A stretch of DNA of 10,005 nucleotides. It comes from Solirubrobacterales bacterium. Its GTDB lineage: Bacteria; Actinomycetota; Thermoleophilia; Solirubrobacterales; Solirubrobacteraceae. This document shows positions 5,568-10,005 of the stretch, in pieces. A program made the translations under genes and the position numbers. Each line of letters opens with the position of its first letter. Within the stretch, counting starts at the first letter, position 1. The stretch lies in assembly GCA_013696535.1 (NCBI GenBank), contig JACCYI010000185.1:1-10005 (forward strand), in the 5' to 3' direction. Under the pieces are notes generated by a model. The model did not search any database. It had not been told where the DNA came from and saw only the letters and a list, made by a program, of their open reading frames with translations.

Positions 5568-7031
5568 TCACACGGCCGCAGGCAGATCGAAATGCTCGCG
5601 AACCATCGGCACGACATCGCGCAGCGTCCACTGCTCGCGGGCGTCACGCTCCGGCCCGGTCCCGCACCACAGCAGCGTCCCCAACGAGTCGTCGGCGTGC
5701 AGCGAGCCGTGCGAACCTCCGCCCACGTGATGCGCCCGGCCCCAGTCGAGGAACTCATATCCGGGCTGGGCGGAGAGCAGGACCTCCCCGGCCTGGGGGC
5801 ACCGCAGGGCCGACCAGAGTCGCCCGAGCGCATCGGGATAGGTTCGAGACTCGAGGGTGCCGTCATGCACGTCGAGCTCGAGCACATCGAGATCGCCCTC
5901 CAAGCTCCAACGACCGCCACGCCGATCGACCAGCCCGCCCCCGGGGCGGAAACGCAGTTCGCCGTGCTCGCCGCGCACAGCGGCTTCCCCGTCGGGGTGA
6001 TCGGTCCGGAAGATCACCAGCTCGACTCCGTCGAGGGCAAGGCACGTACGAACCACTCGCGGAAGCAATTCGCTGCGCCGCTGGCGGTCGATTATGTAGA
6101 CCTGGGCGGAGCGGGATGATGGGCAGAGCGCTATCTCGGCTCCGGCGCCGCGTCCGTTGGCCGGCAGCACCTCCCAGCCGGCGAACGCCTCGAAGAGATC
6201 GATTTCATCCTCCACCTGCGATTGGGAGTGGTCGGAAAGGACGATGACCGCGTGGTCTTCGAGGAAGGCGTCAGGCCCTCCGCCCGCGTGCATGAGGCGC
6301 TCGATCTGACGGTCGGCGGCGGCGATGGACGGCACCTGGGCGAGCGGCCCGTTCTTGTGCGAGTGCGTGTCGTTGTCAGGGAGCGACAGGAGCAGGAAGT
6401 CGAACAGGTCGTTCTCGAGCAGGTAGGCGGCCACACATCCCGCGTGCTGGTCTCGGACGCCCGGCAGACCGAGCTGCGACCGGCACGGAGTGCGGCGAGA
6501 CGCGAAGATGTCGGCGTAGAAGAACTCTCGCGGCCCTTCGATCGGCTTACGAAACACCGTCGAGGCCAATCGGGTGAGCGCCGTGTCGATCGCGACCTCG
6601 TGCCGGTGGCGCCCGCGATACATCAGGTAAGTCGTGCCGGCCGTGCGCACGTCGATGTCGTCGAGGCTCTCGAACAGCGTCTCCACGTCTGCGGCCAGGT
6701 GCTCGCCGTTCATGTTGTAAATCGTGTCCGTGAGCGAGCGCTTGAACCCGAAGGCCTGCGAGGCCTTGAAGCTCGTCCCGTACTCGACGTAGCGCTCCTC
6801 GCCGCGGTGATACCAGTTCATCGACGGGATGTGATGGCGATCCGGGCCGACCCCCGTGGCGATCGACGCCGCGCAGACCGGGGTCACCGACGGGAAGGCG
6901 GCCACGCAATCGTCGACCATGTTGCCTCGCTCGGCAAGCAGCTTCATCGCCGGCGCCTGACCGGTCGCGATTGCCCGCTCGAGCATCGCGGGCTTCATCG
7001 CGTCGATCACCGCAAGGACGAGCTTCTTCAC
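5568..7031 (-). CDS. Alkaline phosphatase superfamily phosphodiesterase (type I PDE / nucleotide pyrophosphatase-like)
   Basis: Predicted two-metal phosphoesterase of 487 residues with the nucleotide pyrophosphatase/phosphodiesterase fold. Metal and nucleophile residues are seen in order: Asp10 (LAVIDAM), the Thr50 nucleophile (FPSVTPVCAASIATG), Asp219 and His223 (LPDNDTHSH), Asp267 and His268 (LSDHSQ), and His441 (GGGSHGSLHADDS). The N-terminal half (1-275) carries most of the catalytic core; residues 290-400 are a less conserved insert with strands such as GDLDVLELDVHDGTL. No signal peptide or membrane segment is evident, so the enzyme is probably cytoplasmic, although many relatives act outside the cell. 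The start is GTG, overlapping the DUF4126 stop codon as GTGA, so translation is probably coupled to that gene. The substrate (nucleotide, phospholipid, phosphonate or sulfate ester) cannot be inferred. Family assignment is firm, reaction is not. Confidence 0.88.
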   Translation of the reverse strand: MKKLVLAVIDAMKPAMLERAIATGQAPAMKLLAERGNMVDDCVAAFPSVTPVCAASIATGVGPDRHHIPSMNWYHRGEERYVEYGTSFKASQAFGFKRSLTDTIYNMNGEHLAADVETLFESLDDIDVRTAGTTYLMYRGRHRHEVAIDTALTRLASTVFRKPIEGPREFFYADIFASRRTPCRSQLGLPGVRDQHAGCVAAYLLENDLFDFLLLSLPDNDTHSHKNGPLAQVPSIAAADRQIERLMHAGGGPDAFLEDHAVIVLSDHSQSQVEDEIDLFEAFAGWEVLPANGRGAGAEIALCPSSRSAQVYIIDRQRRSELLPRVVRTCLALDGVELVIFRTDHPDGEAAVRGEHGELRFRPGGGLVDRRGGRWSLEGDLDVLELDVHDGTLESRTYPDALGRLWSALRCPQAGEVLLSAQPGYEFLDWGRAHHVGGGSHGSLHADDSLGTLLWCGTGPERDAREQWTLRDVVPMVREHFDLPAAV

Positions 7032-7606
7032 CGCAGGATCCGGAGCCCGGCGTACTTCTCATCCCGCCGCCGGCGACCGCCGGTGAGCAGGAAGGCCAAC
7101 CCGGCGACGAACAGGACAGCCAGTGGTGGAAAGAGGATTGACAGACCTGCAGCTGCGAGTGCGAGACCCTCGGCGTATACGGGCAGGGCGCCCGCGGCCT
7201 CCGCGTCAAGTCGCTTGCGAACCCGGGTGAAGAGCTGGCGGGACGCCAGGAAGCCCAGGGCTGAACAGGCCACCCCCACGACGACGCCGGCCACGGCTGG
7301 GTTGCCGTGATCCGCGACGGAGCCGGCGGCCTCCAGGGCACCGAGCACCACGGCCAGCCCTCCGAGAACGAGCGGGAGGGTCCGATTCTCCCCGCCCCGC
7401 CGCACGGCGAGGTCCAGGGCCGTCACCGCCAGTACGACGGCGAGCAGGAACGGCCAAGCCTCGAGGAAGGCGAAGTCCGTTCCGCTGAAGTCCAGGCCGA
7501 GGTTGGCGGAGGCGAGCGCCCCCGTCATAAGCACGGGCAGAAACGGGCGGATGCCGATGGCCGCGGCCAGGCCGGCGCCCTGGAGAAGGTCGAAGAGGAA
7601 GTCCAT
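7028..7606 (-). CDS. DUF4126 domain-containing membrane protein
   Basis: Small integral membrane protein of 192 residues of unknown function. The N-terminus LLQGAGLAAAIGIRPFLPVL (8-27), with its Gly-x-Arg-Pro-Phe-Leu motif, is the DUF4126 signature as I know it. Hydrophobic segments lie at about 10-33, 52-68, 78-98, 104-122 and 146-176, giving four to six helices. A charged stretch (FTRVRKRLDAE, 126-136) and a basic tail (GGRRRRDEK) probably face the cytoplasm. Start is ATG 7604-7606, with no clear Shine-Dalgarno upstream. The stop codon overlaps the start of the phosphodiesterase gene (GTGA), indicating one transcript and coupled translation. That pairing hints that the membrane protein and the phosphoesterase work on a common, perhaps lipid-related, substrate; this is speculation. 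The gene is divergent from the aminotransferase gene, with 91 bases between starts. Confidence 0.8.
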   Translation of the reverse strand: MDFLFDLLQGAGLAAAIGIRPFLPVLMTGALASANLGLDFSGTDFAFLEAWPFLLAVVLAVTALDLAVRRGGENRTLPLVLGGLAVVLGALEAAGSVADHGNPAVAGVVVGVACSALGFLASRQLFTRVRKRLDAEAAGALPVYAEGLALAAAGLSILFPPLAVLFVAGLAFLLTGGRRRRDEKYAGLRILR

Positions 7607-7697
7607 GAGGCGGTAGCTTTGTGTTCCCGACCCGAAGGCGGCATGACCTTAGACGAGACGCCAAGGGGCTCGGTGCCCGGCGGCGAAATGAACCGAC
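7607..7697. promoter_or_regulatory. Divergent intergenic region between DUF4126 gene and aminotransferase gene
   Basis: The 91 bases between two outward-facing start codons must contain promoters for both units. No good -10/-35 pair is evident on either strand; TTAGAC at 7649-7654 on the plus strand is the best -10-like hexamer for the aminotransferase and would give a leader of about 35-40 bases. A 20-codon frame (7643-7705, plus strand) starts here and ends inside the aminotransferase start region. Confidence 0.35.
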
Positions 7698-9065
7698 ATG
7701 GGTGACCGCCGTTCCACCACCCGGGACCTCGAGCGCTATGGCTCGCTCTTCGCCACCCGCATGCAGGGCGCCCGATCCTCGGCGATGCGCGACCTCATGG
7801 CCGTCACGGCTCAGCCCGAGATCATCTCGCTGGCCGGCGGGCTGCCCGACACGAGCACTTTCCCCGCCGAGCTTATGGCGTCACTGATGGGAACCGTCGC
7901 CGAGGAGGCCTGCGCTCGAGCGCTCCAGTACGGCCCGACCGAGGGCAGCGAGGAGGTCAAAGGCTGCATCGGCCAGGTGATGGCCGCTGAAGGGATGCGC
8001 GCCGATCCGGAGGACATCCTGGTCACCACGGGTGGGCAGCAAGTCATAGACCTGGTGTGTCGCGCGCTGCTCGATCCGGGCGACGTGGTGATCGCCGAGG
8101 CACCGACCTACCCGGGCGCGGTTCCATCGCTATGCGCCTTCCAGGCCGACGTCATCCAGATCGAGATGGACGAGAACGGGATGCGCGTCGACCTGATGCA
8201 AGAGGCACTCGAGCAACTCGACCGCGCCGGCCGCAAGCCGAAATTCATCTACACCATCCCCTCCTTCCAGAATCCGGCCGGCGTGACCATGGCGCTCGAG
8301 CGGCGCCAACGACTCGTGACGATCGCCGCTGAACGGGAGATCCTGATCCTCGAGGACAACCCTTACGGGTTGCTCCGTTACGAGGGCGAAGCGCTGCCGA
8401 CCCTCCGCTCGCTGGACGGTGGCGAGTACGTCATCTACCTCGGCACCTTCTCGAAGATCCTGTCTCCGGGACTGCGGCTGGGCTGGGCGAGCGCACCCCG
8501 ACCGGTGCTCGACAAGCTCAACCTGGGCAAGCAGGGCGCCGACCTGTGCTCGTCGTCGTTCTCACAGGCCTTCGTTGCGGCGTACTTCGCCGCCGAAGAC
8601 TGGCGGAGTTATCTGCGCACCCTCACGGAGCTCTACCGCAAGCGACGGGACACGATGCTCGACGCCCTCGCCGAGCATCTCCCCCGCGAGGCCTCCTGGA
8701 CACGGCCGGCCGGCGGGCTCTTCGTCTGGGCCACGCTTCCGGCTTACATAGACACCACGGACCTTCTCGCCCGAGCACTGCGCGAACAGGTGGCGTTCGT
8801 ACCAGGACGAGCCGCGTACGTGGACGGACGAGGCGGATCGGAGCTGCGGCTCAACTTCTCCGGCGTGACTGAAGGCGATATCCAGGAGGGCGTTCGGCGG
8901 ATCGGCCAGATCGTTCGTGAACAGGTGGGGATGTTCTCCACGCTCACCGGAGTCGATCCCGTCGCGACGCCGGTCGCCATGGAGTCGAGGAACGCCGCCG
9001 CGGTGGCTCTTGAGGTGGGAGAAGTCATGGGGCGAGTCGTGCCGCTGAGGCGTGCGACCCAATGA
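7698..9065 (+). CDS. PLP-dependent aminotransferase, class I/II fold
   Basis: Cytoplasmic fold-type I aminotransferase of 455 residues, resembling the 2-aminoadipate/aromatic (LysN, Aro8-like) group and the catalytic part of MocR regulators, but without their N-terminal winged-helix domain. Seen in order: ISLAGGLPDTSTFP (43-56), the PLP phosphate segment TTGGQQVIDLV (110-120), the Tyr138-containing APTYPG, QNPAG with Asn192, LEDNPYG with Asp220 (pairs with the PLP ring nitrogen) and Tyr223, the Schiff-base Lys253 in FSKILSPGLRLGW, and the carboxylate-binding Arg384 (LRLNFSG). The start is ATG 7698; an in-frame TGA nine bases upstream (7689-7691) rules out an earlier one. No Shine-Dalgarno is present. 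About 45 residues after the usual domain end (from 410) look like a poorly conserved extension. Its stop overlaps the ligase start (ATGA). Exact substrate is unknown: aspartate, aromatic amino acids, aminoadipate or alanine are possible. Confidence 0.92.
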   Translation: MGDRRSTTRDLERYGSLFATRMQGARSSAMRDLMAVTAQPEIISLAGGLPDTSTFPAELMASLMGTVAEEACARALQYGPTEGSEEVKGCIGQVMAAEGMRADPEDILVTTGGQQVIDLVCRALLDPGDVVIAEAPTYPGAVPSLCAFQADVIQIEMDENGMRVDLMQEALEQLDRAGRKPKFIYTIPSFQNPAGVTMALERRQRLVTIAAEREILILEDNPYGLLRYEGEALPTLRSLDGGEYVIYLGTFSKILSPGLRLGWASAPRPVLDKLNLGKQGADLCSSSFSQAFVAAYFAAEDWRSYLRTLTELYRKRRDTMLDALAEHLPREASWTRPAGGLFVWATLPAYIDTTDLLARALREQVAFVPGRAAYVDGRGGSELRLNFSGVTEGDIQEGVRRIGQIVREQVGMFSTLTGVDPVATPVAMESRNAAAVALEVGEVMGRVVPLRRATQ

Positions 9066-10005
9066 GCCGCGTTGCCGTCTTGAAGGGAGGACGCTCGCTG
9101 GAGCGTTCGATCTCCCTCAAGTCCGGGGCCCGCGTCGAGGACGCCCTCGAACGGCTCGGTCATGAGGTGATCTCCATCGACGTCGGGCACGATCTGGTCG
9201 ATCGGCTGCTCAGCGACCGCCCCGACGTCGCGTTCGTAGCCCTGCACGGACCGCAGGGCGAGGACGGCACCGTGCAAGAGCTGCTCGAGCTTCTGGGCAT
9301 CCCCTACACGGCTTCAGGCCCATCGGCGTGCATTCGGTGCACCGACAAGGTCCTGGCCAAGCACCTCATGCGGGAGGCCGGCATACCGACCCCTGATTTC
9401 TACGCCTTCAACGGCACCGCCTTCACGGAGCTCGGCGCCGCGCGCGCGCTGCCGGCCATCGAACGGCACCTCGACTTCCCCCTGGTGGTCAAGCCGGCCG
9501 GCGGTGGTTCGGCTCTGGGCATCAAGTTCGCTCCCAGCGCCGAAGACGTCGCTCCGGCGCTCGTCGCGGCGTTCTCATACGACACCAAGGTCCTGCTCGA
9601 ACGGCACATCGCGGGACGCGACCTGGCGGTCTCCGTGCTCGAGGGACCGGATGGCGCCGAGCCGCTTCCGGTGGTGGAGGCCGTCCCGCGCGACGGCCGG
9701 TTCTATGACTTCGAAGCGCGCTATGAGATCGGACGCACGTCCTTTGCGTGCCCGGCGGACCTGGACGATCAATGCACCTGGCGCGCCCAGGAGCTTGCGA
9801 TGCGCGTCTACGAGCTCTTCGGCTGTTATGGCTTCGCTCGGGTGGACCTGATGCTCGAAGACGACACAAGCGATCTGTATGTCCTCGAAGCCAACGCCAT
9901 CCCGGGCCTGACCGAGACCTCGCTCCTGCCTCAGGCGGCGGAAGCGGCAGGGATCGGTTTCGACCAGCTCGTCGAGCGGGTGCTCGACCTCGCGCGCTCG
10001 AGGTC
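9062..10005 (+). CDS. D-alanine--D-alanine ligase family protein, cut by right edge
   Basis: ATP-grasp ligase joining two D-alanines into the dipeptide used for the peptidoglycan stem. All 314 residues present lack a stop codon, so the C-terminus lies beyond the window, but the length is already that of typical Ddl proteins. Active-site residues by comparison with E. coli DdlB: Glu14 (SLERSISLKSG; Glu15), His62 (ALHGPQGEDG; His63), Lys144 (VVKPAGGG), Ser150 (GGSALGI; Ser150), Tyr221 (FYDFEARY; Tyr216), Arg260 and Asp262 (FARVDLML), Glu276 and Asn278 (LEANAIPG). The Glu-Ser-Tyr triad is intact and the omega-loop has Tyr rather than the His of VanA, favouring D-Ala-D-Ala over D-Ala-D-lactate. 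The residue after Ser150 is Ala instead of Ser, and EANAIPGLTETSLLP differs slightly from the classic EANTSPGMT motif, so a different amino-acid partner is conceivable. Start ATG overlaps the aminotransferase stop (ATGA). I leave the ddl symbol blank because of these departures. Confidence 0.9.
   Translation, partial: MSRVAVLKGGRSLERSISLKSGARVEDALERLGHEVISIDVGHDLVDRLLSDRPDVAFVALHGPQGEDGTVQELLELLGIPYTASGPSACIRCTDKVLAKHLMREAGIPTPDFYAFNGTAFTELGAARALPAIERHLDFPLVVKPAGGGSALGIKFAPSAEDVAPALVAAFSYDTKVLLERHIAGRDLAVSVLEGPDGAEPLPVVEAVPRDGRFYDFEARYEIGRTSFACPADLDDQCTWRAQELAMRVYELFGCYGFARVDLMLEDDTSDLYVLEANAIPGLTETSLLPQAAEAAGIGFDQLVERVLDLARSR

Noticed and set aside
5006..5920. Minus-strand frame of 304 codons spanning ymdB, the gap and the phosphodiesterase 3' end
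   Set aside because: It covers most of ymdB on the opposite strand and has low-complexity composition; the ymdB active-site motifs fix the true strand.
6222..7310. Plus-strand frame of 362 codons opposite the phosphodiesterase and DUF4126 genes
   Set aside because: Composition is Arg/Val/Glu-rich without motifs, and it crosses the antisense of two well-supported genes.

Overview
The window is high-GC bacterial DNA, roughly two-thirds G+C, densely packed with genes that favour G or C at third codon positions. The content (Zn-type porphobilinogen synthase, YmdB-type phosphodiesterase, DUF4126 membrane protein, an alkaline-phosphatase-superfamily enzyme with a GGGSHGSLHADD motif, few Shine-Dalgarno sequences and several TAnnnT boxes just before start codons) suggests an Actinomycetota genome. 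A deep lineage such as Thermoleophilia (Gaiellales/Solirubrobacterales) is possible. That placement is inferred from gene content; no rRNA or other marker gene is present to confirm it.

Left part (1-4670, all minus strand). Read in transcription order, it holds an AI-2E/PerM-family membrane protein with a C-terminal zinc ribbon, then an ABC-2 type exporter (ATPase, then permease), then a small gene that appears frameshifted, then hemB, which runs off the left edge. The exporter pair is separated by only 12 bases and the permease has a clear GGAG ribosome binding site. hemB appears to have its own leaderless-type promoter.

Middle (4671-7606). A 53-base divergent gap separates the AI-2E gene from ymdB on the plus strand. 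ymdB converges on a minus-strand pair made of a DUF4126 membrane protein and an alkaline-phosphatase-superfamily phosphodiesterase, whose start and stop codons overlap as GTGA.

Right part (7607-10005, plus strand). A class I/II PLP-dependent aminotransferase overlaps by ATGA with a D-alanine--D-alanine ligase family gene that runs off the right edge. The coupling suggests coordinated expression and perhaps a shared role in amino-acid or cell-wall precursor metabolism.

No CRISPR array, insertion sequence, phage gene, tRNA or rRNA was seen. The window reads mostly as core housekeeping DNA. I found no convincing new multi-gene system. The points most worth checking are the apparent frameshift upstream of hemB, the zinc-ribbon tail on the AI-2E protein, the aminotransferase-ligase coupling, and the leaderless-looking starts.
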